34,517 nucleotides of DNA from a virus. Both the position numbers and the translations under genes were made by a program. The stretch covers positions 1 through 34,517 of IMG/VR virus record IMGVR_UViG_3300033886_000100. The stretch is one strand, 5' to 3'. Each line of letters starts with the position of its first letter. The stretch's first letter is position 1. Positions 1 to 7,737 of this stretch are shown piece after piece. The notes under the pieces are model-generated. The model did no database searches, was not told the DNA's origin, and saw nothing but the letters and a program-made list of their open reading frames with translations.

Positions 1-127
1 GGATTCGTTGGCGTGATTGTTTTAATTCCCGTATTCAAATCGGGCAATGTTCCTAAATCCGCTATTTTGGTTCCTACGCTTCTATTCGTGTTGGTGGAGT
101 ACAACTCAAAAACAATATCCGACGGCG
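1..127. repeat. Left copy of the 127-bp terminal direct repeat (circular closure)
   Basis: These 127 bases are identical to the last 127 bases of the window. The reading frame of the tail-fibre gene continues unbroken when the two copies are merged, so the repeat marks the point where a circular assembly was cut and is not a biological terminal repeat. The exact length of 127 matches the largest k-mer commonly used by de Bruijn assemblers. Confidence 0.95.
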
Positions 128-335
128 ACAAGGAACCACCGTTTGTCACCGCGCTTAAAAATATCTTGAATGAAGATAAACTGCAGTCGCGGTGCACATA
201 AAATTGATACGCTGTCTGTTTGTTGCTCGCATTTAAAGCGTCGCCTGTTCCCCAGTCCCAGTTGGGGTCTCTCAGTGGTACAATGGTCGGATAGACTATT
301 TGACCTGTTTCGTTATCGCTCAACCAATATGCCAT
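1..335 (-). CDS. Tail fibre / distal tail protein, N-terminal part (runs off the left edge)
   Basis: This is the 5' part of a gene cut by the linearisation point. The ATG at 335-333 begins MAYWLSDNETG and lies 2 bases after the TGA of the endolysin gene, with a GAAGGTGAG Shine-Dalgarno just upstream. The frame is open to base 1 and continues in the same frame at 34390 and down to 33667, giving a protein of about 352 residues. The sequence is rich in Ser, Thr, Asn and aromatic residues, as in beta-rich receptor-binding or fibre proteins, but I recognise no named domain. The neighbours (endolysin before it, other tail-tip-like genes after it) support a virion-surface role. The function is inferred from composition and position only. 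Confidence 0.7.
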   Translation of the reverse strand, partial: MAYWLSDNETGQIVYPTIVPLRDPNWDWGTGDALNASNKQTAYQFYVHRDCSLSSFKIFLSAVTNGGSLSPSDIVFELYSTNTNRSVGTKIADLGTLPDLNTGIKTITPTN

Positions 336-337
336 TC

Positions 338-814
338 TCACTCACCTTCATACTGCACATGCGGTAGGTCTCTCATTTTCCAGCGTCCGCCCCAGGTCAG
401 CCCGTGCGCTTCGGCAGCACGCCCGTAAGTGTTCCACCACTCTTCAGGCACGTTCCATGTCGGGGCTCCGTTAACCAACCAGCAGCAGTCCATTGCCCTA
501 CCTGTGCCGTGGTATTTGGGGTTCAGGATTTTTGTGACTATAGGTTTCGTACTGAGATAGCCCTGCTTGCGGTACTTGGTGATCTCGTCGTCGGTGAAGC
601 CCGCCTTGCGCAGTTCAGCGTCGGTGCGTCCCTGGGCGTAGAGAGCGCGTTGTTGTTCCCGCGAGCGATAGACTTCCCAGACCATGAGTGGCAGTCCCTT
701 GCTACGAACGTCCTGCAGCACCGCCTTGAACTTGCGCCGCGCCGCCGGATTCACCCGCGGGTCATCCAGCAGGTAATCGCGCGCTGTGACTGTCCACTGC
801 TTCGTAGCCGTCAT
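338..814 (-). CDS. Endolysin, M15 family zinc peptidase (L-alanoyl-D-glutamate / D-Ala-D-Ala type)
   Basis: This 158-residue protein probably cuts the peptide stem of peptidoglycan to release progeny. Seen: VYRSREQQRALYAQGRT near residues 48-64 (the substrate-binding YRS..Q...Y region of M15 enzymes), HGTGRAMD at 102-109 and LPHVQY near 150-155, which supply the expected zinc ligands His102, Asp109 and His152. There is no signal peptide, so it would need a holin or another export route. Its ATG overlaps the TGA of the preceding gene (ATGA), with GAGGGTG upstream, so translation is probably coupled. The length fits single-domain phage M15C endolysins. The stop is followed 2 bases later by the tail-fibre start, so lysis and tail genes share a transcript. 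Confidence 0.85.
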   Translation of the reverse strand: MTATKQWTVTARDYLLDDPRVNPAARRKFKAVLQDVRSKGLPLMVWEVYRSREQQRALYAQGRTDAELRKAGFTDDEITKYRKQGYLSTKPIVTKILNPKYHGTGRAMDCCWLVNGAPTWNVPEEWWNTYGRAAEAHGLTWGGRWKMRDLPHVQYEGE

Positions 815-1290
815 CGAATCACCCTCAGCTCCAGCACGTGGTCGCGCCCATCGCCGGGCACTACCACATCTACAGCAATCGCGCTGTTGCTCGTCGCCGT
901 CACCGGCATACCGTCAAACAGCACAGTGCCCGCCACCAGCCGCACCCTCTCCGCCGGAATCTCAATGCGCACAGGCAGGCTCGCATCCACAGCCAGCTGC
1001 ACCTCGTTGCTCTGCACTTGCCTTTGCACTCCGGCTTCGTCGGTGTATGTTGCCGTTGCCCGTAGCGCAATAATCTCATTCTGCCGGGGGTTGCGCAGGC
1101 GCACCTGCACCACGGCCTCCTGCCCCCGGCGCACAATACTTGGCTGAACAGCCAGCGACAGCGACACATCCTGCTGCGAGCTATTCTGCATAGCCGCTGC
1201 CGCCAACGAAGACAGCATAAGTGAAGCCCAGTACAAAACGCACGCCGAACGTCGCAACAGCCATAGTAATGCATGTGCCAGCATCCACAT
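811..1290 (-). CDS. Secreted or membrane-anchored beta-sandwich protein, possible lysis accessory
   Basis: The ATG at 1290 has GGGAGGTGG upstream. An earlier in-frame ATG at 1311 lies within a TATAAT -10 box and is less likely. The 159-residue product starts with a hydrophobic stretch (about residues 1-34: MWMLAHALLWLLRR, then a second apolar run ending SLAAAA), which reads as a signal peptide or membrane anchor. The rest (about 40-155) alternates polar and apolar residues with phrases such as VQPSIVRRGQEAVVQVRLRN, typical of an Ig-like domain. I do not recognise a family. It lies between terminase and endolysin and overlaps the endolysin start by 4 bases, so a lysis-related role (for example a spanin substitute) is possible but only inferred from position. 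Confidence 0.6.
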   Translation of the reverse strand: MWMLAHALLWLLRRSACVLYWASLMLSSLAAAAMQNSSQQDVSLSLAVQPSIVRRGQEAVVQVRLRNPRQNEIIALRATATYTDEAGVQRQVQSNEVQLAVDASLPVRIEIPAERVRLVAGTVLFDGMPVTATSNSAIAVDVVVPGDGRDHVLELRVIR

Positions 1291-1309
1291 CACCCACCTC
1301 CCTATGAGC

Positions 1310-1338
1310 ATTATACCGCTAGCGCGGAATGACTGCAA
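1310..1338 (-). promoter_or_regulatory. Possible sigma70 promoter for the lysis/tail-fibre segment
   Basis: On the minus strand a perfect TATAAT (1310-1315) lies 17 bases downstream of TTGCAG (1333-1338), a poor -35 box. The -10 box sits just past the terminase stop codon. Initiation would place the 5' end close to the Shine-Dalgarno of the 1290 start, leaving a very short leader, so this is a weak call. Confidence 0.35.
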
Positions 1339-2653
1339 CATCTTGGGAAGACAGCAAGTGTGCTGCTGCTCGATAGCCTGACCAACATGCTAATGCTAAT
1401 GCCATCACACAGTCTGTCTGCAAGTTCTTGTCATCCAAGGCATAGTTCACCAGCTCGTCCACAAGGTCGCGCTGAAAAGGAAATCGCACATCTCCTCGCT
1501 GGAGCAAAACTTGCAAGTTGTATAGGAGTTGTGCCTTCGTTTCGGCTGTGAACGTGAAACCGCGCGCAACATCAGACACCATAGCCAACACCACGTCGCC
1601 TAACCCGGTAGCATCTATCAATGTAGTAGCGCACCTGTACTTGTGGTGGCGATAGCGAATCTGTTCGGCTATCTCTTGCCAATCCGTTTGCTGAGTACGG
1701 TAGAAATCCACCACACGAAGCGGACGCTCCGTAACATCTAGGACAATTCCAACAGTCCAGTCCTGCTTTCGGGCTAAGTCCCACCCCGCGACATACCGTC
1801 TGTCCCGCATGGGCTCCTCAGGGATAGTCCAATCCGCCTCCAGGTACGCCTGCTGAATATGGTGAAAGCCGAAGAATGCCGTCGAGCTTGCTACCCACTC
1901 ACCGAGCACTTCACGTCGCCACACCTCGTCTGTCATTCTCTCACGCAATTGCTGGATGTAATCTCTAGCGATGAAGGGGTTGTCCAGCGTGCTGCCTGTC
2001 TGCCGGTAGATTCTAGCATCAGCACTCTGAAACAGTCGGTGAACGTAAGAGCCGAAATGCTTGGGGGTAGACACAAGAATCAATTCACCAGCATAGTCTG
2101 CGAGGGACATGTAGACCACCTCCTGAATCACAGCAGGGTCTACGTACTCCGCTTCGTCCACCAGCACTCTGTGAAAAGAATGCCCTCGCAGGAACTTGCC
2201 CCTACCCGATGAACTCCGGATGGTAATGGTACTGCCATTCCGGAACTGCAACGTCGGGAAGGGAGAAAAGCGTGGCGGTAAGGCACAAGCCTGCAGAAAC
2301 GGTATCTTCTCGAGCACACTAAGAATGTAGGAGAAGCTGATAGATGCCTGGTCTAGCGAGATGGAGGTGACACACTGGCTACTGTTAGGCACACACAGAG
2401 CGTATAGCAGCAGGTCTATAGCCGAAACCAGTGTCTTACCCCAGCGTCTCCCAGTTGCTAAAATAGTGGTGTCATGGCTGCGGTTCCCTGCCGGAGACAG
2501 TCTGTTCAGCATGTTTCGCTGTCCACCATGAAACCGCATTCGAAATAGACTGCTTGCCAGTTCACTGCGTGCCTCCTGCCCTTTCGTTTGCATTAGTTTC
2601 TGGAGGGCACGCCGCAGCTCGCTCGAGCTCTTGGATAATATTGCCGAAGTCAC
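1319..2653 (-). CDS. terL: Terminase large subunit (ATPase and nuclease)
   Basis: This 444-residue protein is the packaging motor that cuts and translocates DNA into the prohead. Seen: Walker A ATGRRWGKT at 66-74, Walker B VLVDEAEY with Asp166/Glu167, a STPK motif near 195 (coupling motif), and a C-terminal RNase H-type nuclease with AGWDLARKQD (Asp292), LIDATGLGD (Asp347) and a third acidic site near 414 (TDCVMALA). The start is GTG at 2653 with GGAGG 9 bases upstream. It overlaps the small subunit gene by 92 bases. Later ATGs at 2593 and 2539 lack a good ribosome site, though 2539 would remove the overlap. It is transcribed after the deazaguanine operon, linking modification to packaging. 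Confidence 0.95.
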   Translation of the reverse strand: MTSAILSKSSSELRRALQKLMQTKGQEARSELASSLFRMRFHGGQRNMLNRLSPAGNRSHDTTILATGRRWGKTLVSAIDLLLYALCVPNSSQCVTSISLDQASISFSYILSVLEKIPFLQACALPPRFSPFPTLQFRNGSTITIRSSSGRGKFLRGHSFHRVLVDEAEYVDPAVIQEVVYMSLADYAGELILVSTPKHFGSYVHRLFQSADARIYRQTGSTLDNPFIARDYIQQLRERMTDEVWRREVLGEWVASSTAFFGFHHIQQAYLEADWTIPEEPMRDRRYVAGWDLARKQDWTVGIVLDVTERPLRVVDFYRTQQTDWQEIAEQIRYRHHKYRCATTLIDATGLGDVVLAMVSDVARGFTFTAETKAQLLYNLQVLLQRGDVRFPFQRDLVDELVNYALDDKNLQTDCVMALALACWSGYRAAAHLLSSQDVAVIPR

Positions 2654-2972
2654 GTAGGAAGTCCTCCGCTGCTGTATGCTCTACCTGCACACGCTCCCTC
2701 CATTTCTGGGGTCGGCGACCTTTGAGGAGAAAGATGGCTGCTTGAGTATTGCCCTCTAATGCCATCCGCAGCACAACATCCTCAAGGTGGTCTGTTCCTT
2801 CCTCATATGCATCTGCCACCTGTTGAGCAAACCGGGCACTTTTCTCCATCCAGCGGTAGATGGTCGCACGGGCAACACCGGCGATACGAGCAGCCCCGGA
2901 TATACTCGCACCCTGAGCCAGTGCTTCCAACACTTTGCGCCGAGCCCCCGGTGGAATCCGCTTATACGGCAT
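2562..2972 (-). CDS. terS: Terminase small subunit
   Basis: This protein of about 136 residues recognises phage DNA and recruits the large subunit. It carries a helix-turn-helix (GASISGAARIAGVARATIYRW), followed by an acidic helix and GNTQAAIFLLKGRRPQKWRER, the usual TerS pattern of DNA-binding head plus oligomerisation helix. The ATG at 2972 is chosen because GGGTG lies 6-7 bases upstream. The frame stays open further upstream, but that part overlaps folE and reads like non-coding sequence. An ATG at 2978 is an alternative. It follows folE by about 22 bases and overlaps terL by 92. Confidence 0.85.
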   Translation of the reverse strand: MPYKRIPPGARRKVLEALAQGASISGAARIAGVARATIYRWMEKSARFAQQVADAYEEGTDHLEDVVLRMALEGNTQAAIFLLKGRRPQKWRERVQVEHTAAEDFLRDFGNIIQELERAAACPPETNANERAGGTQ

Positions 2973-2994
2973 AAACATCACCCATTCTGCTGTC

Positions 2995-3606
2995 TCATAG
3001 TGTATCTTCTTGGTGTCGCTGCCAAGTAGCCACACACCGCATTTCGGCAGACGAATCCCGTACACCACGGCAGCGGATACAGGCATGTGTGGCGACCGTT
3101 TCCACCTCCACCCACATGGGATTGACTGCTTCTGCAATAGCTTGGGCAATCTCCGCTGTCAACCGCTCCTGTAGCTGCAAGCGGCGTGCTAGCGATTGGA
3201 CAATACGCACCACCTTACTGGCTCCCAACACGTGCCCGTCACTGATACCATAGCGCACGACCGCTTCACCTTCAAAAGGTAGAACGTGATGCTCACAGAT
3301 AGACACGAAGCTGCACCTTATTTCCACCTGGTGGTTGGTCTGGCTAAAATCCAGCGGGATGAAAAAAGGCTCGTCGCCGTCAAACTGGTCTATGTCATCC
3401 AGCTTAAATCTCTTGCAGTATTGTCGCCAGTCCTCACGGTATCCTGCAAGCATTTCCGCCCAAGCTTTGGCTATCCGATAGGGAGTTTCTTCTGGAAGCC
3501 GGATGCCGAGACAATAGAAGGCGTTTCTAAAGTCCTGCGCTGCACCGTGCAGATTCACAGTCACCGGATTTTCACCAGCTTGTGCCACTGCAAACTGAGC
3601 CTCCAT
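2995..3606 (-). CDS. folE: GTP cyclohydrolase I (first step of deazaguanine synthesis)
   Basis: This enzyme converts GTP to 7,8-dihydroneopterin triphosphate, the entry point of the preQ0 pathway. The 203-residue sequence shows the family signature CEHHVLPFEG at 104-113 (zinc ligands Cys104 and His107) and a second zinc cysteine in THACIRCRGVRD (Cys176). The helix with LGIRLPEETPYRIAKAWAEM is the usual N-terminal segment. It is the last modification gene before the terminase genes. It overlaps queE by 46 bases, so either the ATG at 3606 is used within queE or a later GTG (about 3588, after an internal GGAGG) is the true start. In a phage without folate genes and next to queD/E/C, its product most likely feeds DNA modification. 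Confidence 0.93.
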   Translation of the reverse strand: MEAQFAVAQAGENPVTVNLHGAAQDFRNAFYCLGIRLPEETPYRIAKAWAEMLAGYREDWRQYCKRFKLDDIDQFDGDEPFFIPLDFSQTNHQVEIRCSFVSICEHHVLPFEGEAVVRYGISDGHVLGASKVVRIVQSLARRLQLQERLTAEIAQAIAEAVNPMWVEVETVATHACIRCRGVRDSSAEMRCVATWQRHQEDTL

Positions 3607-4208
3607 TCTGGATGTTGTTTGACTTGCTCAATCGCCCACTCCATGTCTTCGGGAGCGATACCACCGTCCGGCTGAAACCGGACACTGACCACATACTGTT
3701 TGGCTTGAAGAGGGATGTCGGAAATGTTGGGCAGAGCCATCGCGTGTGCAAGCACAACACGCAATTCATCTGGGTCTCGAACACGGATGGTATGCCACGC
3801 TGATTTCGGTGAGACCGTTATCCAATGCCACTGGTCGCGGAGCGGCACCGGCTTCGTCCCATTGGTCTCAAGGCACAGCCGATACCCGTGCTTCAGCAGT
3901 TCAGCGACCAGTTCTTCGTCCAGCTGCAAGGTCGGCTCTCCCCCTGTAATCAGCAAGTACCGCGACGGATATGGTGCAAGCTCTTGGAGAATCTCCTTGA
4001 TAGTCATCTCCCGCCCGCCCTCAAAGTCAGTATCACAGTCAAACCCGGTGGTGGCAACCGTGCACCGCAGGTTGCACAGGGAGAAACGCAGGAACACCAT
4101 CGGTATTCCGGCAAGTACCCCTTCACCCTGCACGCTGTAGAAGATTTCCTTCACTAAGTATGAGCCTGAATTCGGCAAGCTCAGCTTCTCTTCAGGAATC
4201 GGCTTCAC
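3561..4208 (-). CDS. queE: 7-carboxy-7-deazaguanine synthase (radical SAM), with atypical cysteine spacing
   Basis: QueE rearranges 6-carboxytetrahydropterin into 7-carboxy-7-deazaguanine using SAM and a 4Fe-4S cluster. The 215-residue protein has EIFYSVQGEG at 21-30, the CNLRC segment at 45-49, CDTDF at 58-62, LLITGGEPTLQ (SAM-binding GGE motif) near 85-97 and LETNGTKP. The canonical cluster motif is CX3CX2C. Here residue 52, where the third cysteine is expected, is Ala, and the next cysteine is Cys58, giving CX3CX8C. The nucleotides at this point are unambiguous. Some QueE enzymes do have a longer cluster loop ending in CDTDF, so activity may be retained. The start is GTG at 4208, overlapping the queD stop (GTGA), so the two are translationally coupled. 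Confidence 0.9.
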   Translation of the reverse strand: MKPIPEEKLSLPNSGSYLVKEIFYSVQGEGVLAGIPMVFLRFSLCNLRCTVATTGFDCDTDFEGGREMTIKEILQELAPYPSRYLLITGGEPTLQLDEELVAELLKHGYRLCLETNGTKPVPLRDQWHWITVSPKSAWHTIRVRDPDELRVVLAHAMALPNISDIPLQAKQYVVSVRFQPDGGIAPEDMEWAIEQVKQHPEWRLSLQWHKLVKIR

Positions 4209-4690
4209 TTCGGTACGACCTCTTGCTGGTTTTTGCTTTCCCGGTCGCTATTTTCGGTCGCCATCCCAACGAATTGCCACTCCACTGGAATCTGCTGCCG
4301 AAACTGCTCCCATTCGTCATAGGAGATTTCCACGTATGCCGAAACACCAGGAGTTTCTTCTACAGCCACGAACAGAGACACCCACTGATACGGGAAATTA
4401 GCAGCTACATAGCACAGAATCGCCCCCGCAATATTCTCGGCAGTCGGATTCGGTAGCCAGTCGTTGAGATGCGTGTGGTCTAGCTTAGCAATCAGCGGTT
4501 TCACCAGAGCCTTCAAGTCGCCGAAATCCACCACCATCCCCGCTGACGGGCCTTCCGTCTGCAAACAGTGAGAACGCACCCCGACCACCACTTCATAGTT
4601 ATGCCCGTGGAGAAAACGACACTGCCCCTGATGGTACGGCAATTGATGCGACGCTGCAAAGTCAAAGCGCTTCGTCACCGTGATTAACAT
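4205..4690 (-). CDS. queD: 6-carboxy-5,6,7,8-tetrahydropterin synthase
   Basis: QueD converts dihydroneopterin triphosphate to 6-carboxytetrahydropterin, the second step towards preQ0. From the ATG at 4690 (AGGAGG 7 bases upstream) the protein has 161 residues. The zinc ligands His15, His28 and His30 and the catalytic Cys24 are visible in FAASHQLP and CRFLHGHNYEV. MVVDFGDLK, LDHTHLND and PTAENIA are further family motifs, and VEETPG supplies the substrate-binding Glu. The C-terminus carries about 25 polar residues beyond the usual core. Upstream in-frame residues to 4753 overlap the ParB-like gene and are not needed. It overlaps that gene by 29 bases and queE by 4. Confidence 0.95.
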   Translation of the reverse strand: MLITVTKRFDFAASHQLPYHQGQCRFLHGHNYEVVVGVRSHCLQTEGPSAGMVVDFGDLKALVKPLIAKLDHTHLNDWLPNPTAENIAGAILCYVAANFPYQWVSLFVAVEETPGVSAYVEISYDEWEQFRQQIPVEWQFVGMATENSDRESKNQQEVVPK

Positions 4691-5459
4691 CGGTTGCCTC
4701 CTGAGAATCGTCCTGTGATGAACTCGCGATTGCCACCAGCACCCATCGCCCATTATCGAATACAGTCATCAGCTTCACTCCGCACACCGGGCACTGCGGG
4801 TGATTGTCAACACGTTCTCCCGTATTCACGGCTGGAAGCCTCATCCCCGACAGGGTCTCCCCATCACCTGCTTCTTTTTTCAGCTCACCGCTCTCTTCTT
4901 CATCAACCGCGACGCCCGCCGATTCAAACATACGGCGTCGGAATGCTTCGGCGACCGTCTGCTCACTCTCCCGCAGCACGGCGAGCAGCACATCAGTATC
5001 GACATCTGGTAGCTCAGCATATATCTGCGAAGCGTCCTGAAGAGCCTGCGCAAACTCCATGTCATTCCGGGCAAGAGCGATGAGTCCGTTCTCGCTGAAC
5101 ACCCCGTAGCGCGAATTTAGTGCTAAGAGCATTTCGTAAGCCTGCTTGCGGTTATCCGCTCTTACCTCTAAGCAGGGCAGTTTCTCAGTGGTGCTCCCAT
5201 CAGGGAGCAGAAACCGGTACCCCTCAGCCAGCAGCTCGGCTACCACTTTCAACCTACCGTGTCCGTCCAGTGTCCAGCAGCGACCCGCACTACTGCGCCA
5301 GAAGAATACCGGGAAGGCAAACCCTAGCCGGATGATGCTCTCTCGGAGCCGTTTGAGCATCTGCTCAGTGCGGGCTTTTGACGCTCTCTGGAAGTCCGAC
5401 AGCTCATCGATGCTGAGCAACTCTGAATACTTGCACCGCACAGGAATAGTTCTATCCAT
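4662..5459 (-). CDS. ParB/sulfiredoxin-fold protein embedded in the DNA-modification operon
   Basis: This 265-residue protein has an N-terminal ParB-like domain (about residues 15-110): LSIDELSDFQ, RESIIRLGFAFPVFFW, and the characteristic LDGHGRLKVVAELL, where other family members have a GHRR or DGHGR box that binds nucleotide or phosphate. A segment NSRYGVFSENGL follows, as in ParB-like proteins that accompany DNA methyltransferases. The C-terminal third is acidic and ends in a CPVCG knuckle near 225 that could form half a zinc site. It sits between dpdA and queD with overlaps of 8 and 29 bases, so it is expressed with the modification enzymes. It could guide modification, act as a nuclease, or bind DNA during packaging. 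The fold call is fairly firm; the role is unknown. Confidence 0.75.
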   Translation of the reverse strand: MDRTIPVRCKYSELLSIDELSDFQRASKARTEQMLKRLRESIIRLGFAFPVFFWRSSAGRCWTLDGHGRLKVVAELLAEGYRFLLPDGSTTEKLPCLEVRADNRKQAYEMLLALNSRYGVFSENGLIALARNDMEFAQALQDASQIYAELPDVDTDVLLAVLRESEQTVAEAFRRRMFESAGVAVDEEESGELKKEAGDGETLSGMRLPAVNTGERVDNHPQCPVCGVKLMTVFDNGRWVLVAIASSSQDDSQEATDVNHGDEAL

Positions 5460-6468
5460 TTCCGTGACCCTCCGCTATAATTTCTGGTTCCACGAGTGCC
5501 CGACAAGCTCTCGTTTCTCGGATTAGCTCGGCAAGTGCTGAGATATATACATCGGACAATGTGTGCTTGATGCAGTTCCGCTTCTTCGGGAAGTCCGGCA
5601 TTGTTACATTGCCGTCGGAGTTCCGGTAAGCTACCCTTCGGACATGGGTATGATAACAATGAGCCGCTGTGTCACAGCTATCGCACACGAGTCCCGACTG
5701 TTGAATCTTCTTCAGGCTTGGGTATACTCCAAGCAGGTGCACCTGTTTATTAGCCTGTCGTGCCATCCGGTACAACACCCGCAGGTAGGCGTAGGTTTCT
5801 GGTCGCCGGAGCAGGTCAGACTCCCGATACCCTATTCGGAAGGCAGATAGAGAGATAGCTACACGGGGAGACTCATTCTCCAAGATTTCCACCCAGACCG
5901 TCGTCGGCGCGAGAACTGCCTGATATACTGGGACTGGCGGGATACCGGTCTCCTCTCGCAAACGTCGTCGGAATGCAAGCTGTTGCGCGTAGGAATAGCC
6001 CCGCACTGCCAGCACATCCATCTCAATGTAGAAGAAGCTTCTAAGACTTCGGGCACTCCACTTGCGAATGAATTCGGCGTAATACCCGCAATACTCCTCT
6101 AGGTTGCTGCACCGAAGCGACTTCAGCAGTGGCATCGGGTCTTGGCGCAGCAGCATACCGAATACACCGGAATCAACAGCGAGATTCACTGGTGTGTGCT
6201 CCATTCGGTCGAACCACTGATACCACTCTTCACGGAGACCTGCCATATCAGCCCGCCAGTTCACTGCCCTTTTGAACGTCTGGTCGAGCAGCGTATTCTC
6301 TTTCTTGGCAGTCACCGTCATCCACAGGTTCACCGGCAGCTCCATTGCCCGTGTCACCCAAGCCTGCACATTGCGAATAACCTTTTTCGCTAATTCTGGG
6401 GGGATTTTCTCAATCTCATGCCGTGCGAATGGTTTTCCAGTCGTCAGCAAAGGACTGTATAACTCCAT
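5452..6468 (-). CDS. dpdA: DpdA-like transglycosylase (inserts 7-deazaguanine into DNA)
   Basis: This protein of about 338 residues resembles the phage branch of the tRNA-guanine transglycosylase superfamily, which swaps guanine for a deazaguanine base in DNA. Seen: VNLAVDSGVFGML (Asp99; matches the D-S-G-x-F active-site segment), FFYIEMDVL (Asp141, a second acidic position on the TIM barrel), VPVYQAVL, VHLLGVYPS (the usual H-G-G strand) and a Cys/His-rich VCDSCDTAAHCYHTH near 251-265 that could bind zinc. Overall similarity is low, so the call rests on motif order, length and its place between queC and queD. The ATG at 6468 is preferred to an upstream frame to 6543, which would overlap queC by 68 bases. 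It overlaps the ParB-like gene by 8 bases. Confidence 0.78.
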   Translation of the reverse strand: MELYSPLLTTGKPFARHEIEKIPPELAKKVIRNVQAWVTRAMELPVNLWMTVTAKKENTLLDQTFKRAVNWRADMAGLREEWYQWFDRMEHTPVNLAVDSGVFGMLLRQDPMPLLKSLRCSNLEEYCGYYAEFIRKWSARSLRSFFYIEMDVLAVRGYSYAQQLAFRRRLREETGIPPVPVYQAVLAPTTVWVEILENESPRVAISLSAFRIGYRESDLLRRPETYAYLRVLYRMARQANKQVHLLGVYPSLKKIQQSGLVCDSCDTAAHCYHTHVRRVAYRNSDGNVTMPDFPKKRNCIKHTLSDVYISALAELIRETRACRALVEPEIIAEGHGNG

Positions 6469-6475
6469 ACCAGTT

Positions 6476-7207
6476 TCAACCCTTGATTTCGGCGTAGACC
6501 TTCGCTGCTTCGTTGCGGAGTCGGCATGTAGCACACTCTCCACACCCGCCTCCTACCCCCGCGTAGCAAGAATGCGTGAGCGGAATCAACTCGGAAAAAC
6601 CGAGCGCATCGAGCATCAGCAAGCTGAACGCTTTCCCCTTTACATCAACTCGTATGTCTTTCCTATCCAGCAGCGAGCGGAAGAACCGAATGTCGTACCC
6701 GTTATCTTGAAGGAATTCCACGGTCTCCTCCGGGAACAGCAAAGGCGCAGATAACTGAACTGGCTGGTCAAGTGATTGTAGCACGGTCTCCTGCATGGCT
6801 TCCACGAATTGACGTCGGCAGTCGGGATACCCGAATTCGTCTGCAGTGTGGGCACCATACACCAGAAAGGTTGCTTTCAAGGAGTAGGCGAGAGCTGCAC
6901 CGAGACTCAGCAGGATAGCGTTCCGCATCGGCACAATACACAGGTTCCCCGTAGCGATTCTGGTCAACGCTCCAGGTCGTGCCAGCAGGGGACTGTCAAC
7001 AGCGTCGGGGTAGCTCACTTCGGCAGTGTAGAGCGGGATATCGAGAGCCTTCGCCACCTTCCGTGCGCTCCGGTATTCGCGCTCCCGATGCACACTATGA
7101 TAGTTCACATACAACCCGATGGTAGGGTCACCGAAGAACCTGCGAGCAAAAGCTGCTGCTGCCGCGCTGTCAAGCCCACCACTGAGCAGTACGACCGTTC
7201 CCATCAT
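6476..7207 (-). CDS. queC: 7-cyano-7-deazaguanine (preQ0) synthase
   Basis: QueC uses ATP and ammonia to turn 7-carboxy-7-deazaguanine into preQ0. The 243-residue product starts MMGTVVLLSGGLDSA with the PP-loop SGGLDS at about residues 9-14. YGAHTADEFGYPDCRRQFVEAM and the four-cysteine zinc site HSCYAGVGGGCGECATCRLR near the C-terminus are diagnostic. The ATG at 7207 (or 7204) is chosen because GGGGGA lies just upstream and a clear promoter would start the mRNA at about 7219. The frame open to 7291 therefore lies mostly upstream of the transcript. It is the first gene of the long leftward transcription unit. Confidence 0.95.
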   Translation of the reverse strand: MMGTVVLLSGGLDSAAAAAFARRFFGDPTIGLYVNYHSVHREREYRSARKVAKALDIPLYTAEVSYPDAVDSPLLARPGALTRIATGNLCIVPMRNAILLSLGAALAYSLKATFLVYGAHTADEFGYPDCRRQFVEAMQETVLQSLDQPVQLSAPLLFPEETVEFLQDNGYDIRFFRSLLDRKDIRVDVKGKAFSLLMLDALGFSELIPLTHSCYAGVGGGCGECATCRLRNEAAKVYAEIKG

Positions 7208-7225
7208 CTTTTCCCCCGAATCACT

Positions 7226-7254
7226 AGTATACCATAGAATTCGCTGCTTGTCTA
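7226..7254 (-). promoter_or_regulatory. Sigma70-type promoter for the queC-led leftward operon
   Basis: On the minus strand TAGACA (7249-7254) and TATACT (7226-7231) are separated by exactly 17 bases. The -10 box ends 18 bases before the queC ATG, so the start point would be near 7219. Both boxes match 5 of 6 consensus positions. It faces away from the plus-strand promoter at 7363-7392. Confidence 0.8.
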
Positions 7255-7345
7255 CCGATTCCTTCCGCCGCTGCTCTTTTCGGTTCCGCACACTGCCTAC
7301 CTTTAATATCTTTTGATGTCTCTTAATATTCTCTATATTTTTGAC

Positions 7346-7357
7346 GCAAGAACTTGC
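7346..7357. promoter_or_regulatory. Small inverted repeat between the divergent promoters (operator candidate)
   Basis: GCAAG and CTTGC flank a 2-base centre (GCAAGAACTTGC) about 6 bases upstream of the plus-strand -35 box, in an AT-rich stretch that also has CTTTAATATC and CTTAATATTC as a loose direct repeat (7310-7332). The position suits a regulator of the early promoter. No regulator gene was identified. Confidence 0.35.
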
Positions 7358-7362
7358 ATCAT

Positions 7363-7392
7363 TTGACTATTTGGTTGCATTTCCTTTATAAT
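7363..7392 (+). promoter_or_regulatory. Sigma70-type promoter for the rightward early operon
   Basis: TTGACT (7363-7368) and a perfect TATAAT (7387-7392) are 18 bases apart. A GGGAGGTGG ribosome site at 7401-7409 and the ATG at 7414 follow immediately, so the leader would be very short. Confidence 0.85.
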
Positions 7393-7413
7393 AATAATCA
7401 GGGAGGTGGTAGT

Positions 7414-7737
7414 ATGGAAGACCGCAGAACGAACAGGAGTCTTCCATTTCTCACCAGACAGCTGGCAATTCACTGGCTAGAGCACGCGCACGGAAGCGCA
7501 GACAGCATTCGCAACCTGTGCGTATGGCTGGCATCGCACGCGATGCCGCAGAAACATGCACGATGGCTGCTAGGAGCTACCCGTGACGGCTATGCCAGCT
7601 GGAAACGAGCAATGGAAGACGCCTACCGCCGGTACGGCTACCCGGTACTGGTGGACTCAACCTTTAACAACGACCTGAATACAGACGAAATGGAGGTGCA
7701 ACACCATGAGCAACACGAATCAGCCGATTCAGACTAG
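7414..7737 (+). CDS. Small early protein of unknown function
   Basis: This 107-residue protein is the first product of the rightward operon. The start is the ATG at 7414 after GGGAGGTGG. An in-frame ATG at 7354 lies upstream of the -10 box and cannot be used from this promoter. The N-terminal 80 residues are basic and helical in appearance, rich in Trp, His and Arg (QLAIHWLEHAHG, WLASHAMPQKHARWLLGATRDGY), and the last 25 are acidic. There is no recognised domain. First place in the early operon is often held by host-takeover or regulatory proteins, but nothing in the sequence shows that directly. It overlaps the next gene by 32 bases. Confidence 0.75.
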   Translation: MEDRRTNRSLPFLTRQLAIHWLEHAHGSADSIRNLCVWLASHAMPQKHARWLLGATRDGYASWKRAMEDAYRRYGYPVLVDSTFNNDLNTDEMEVQHHEQHESADSD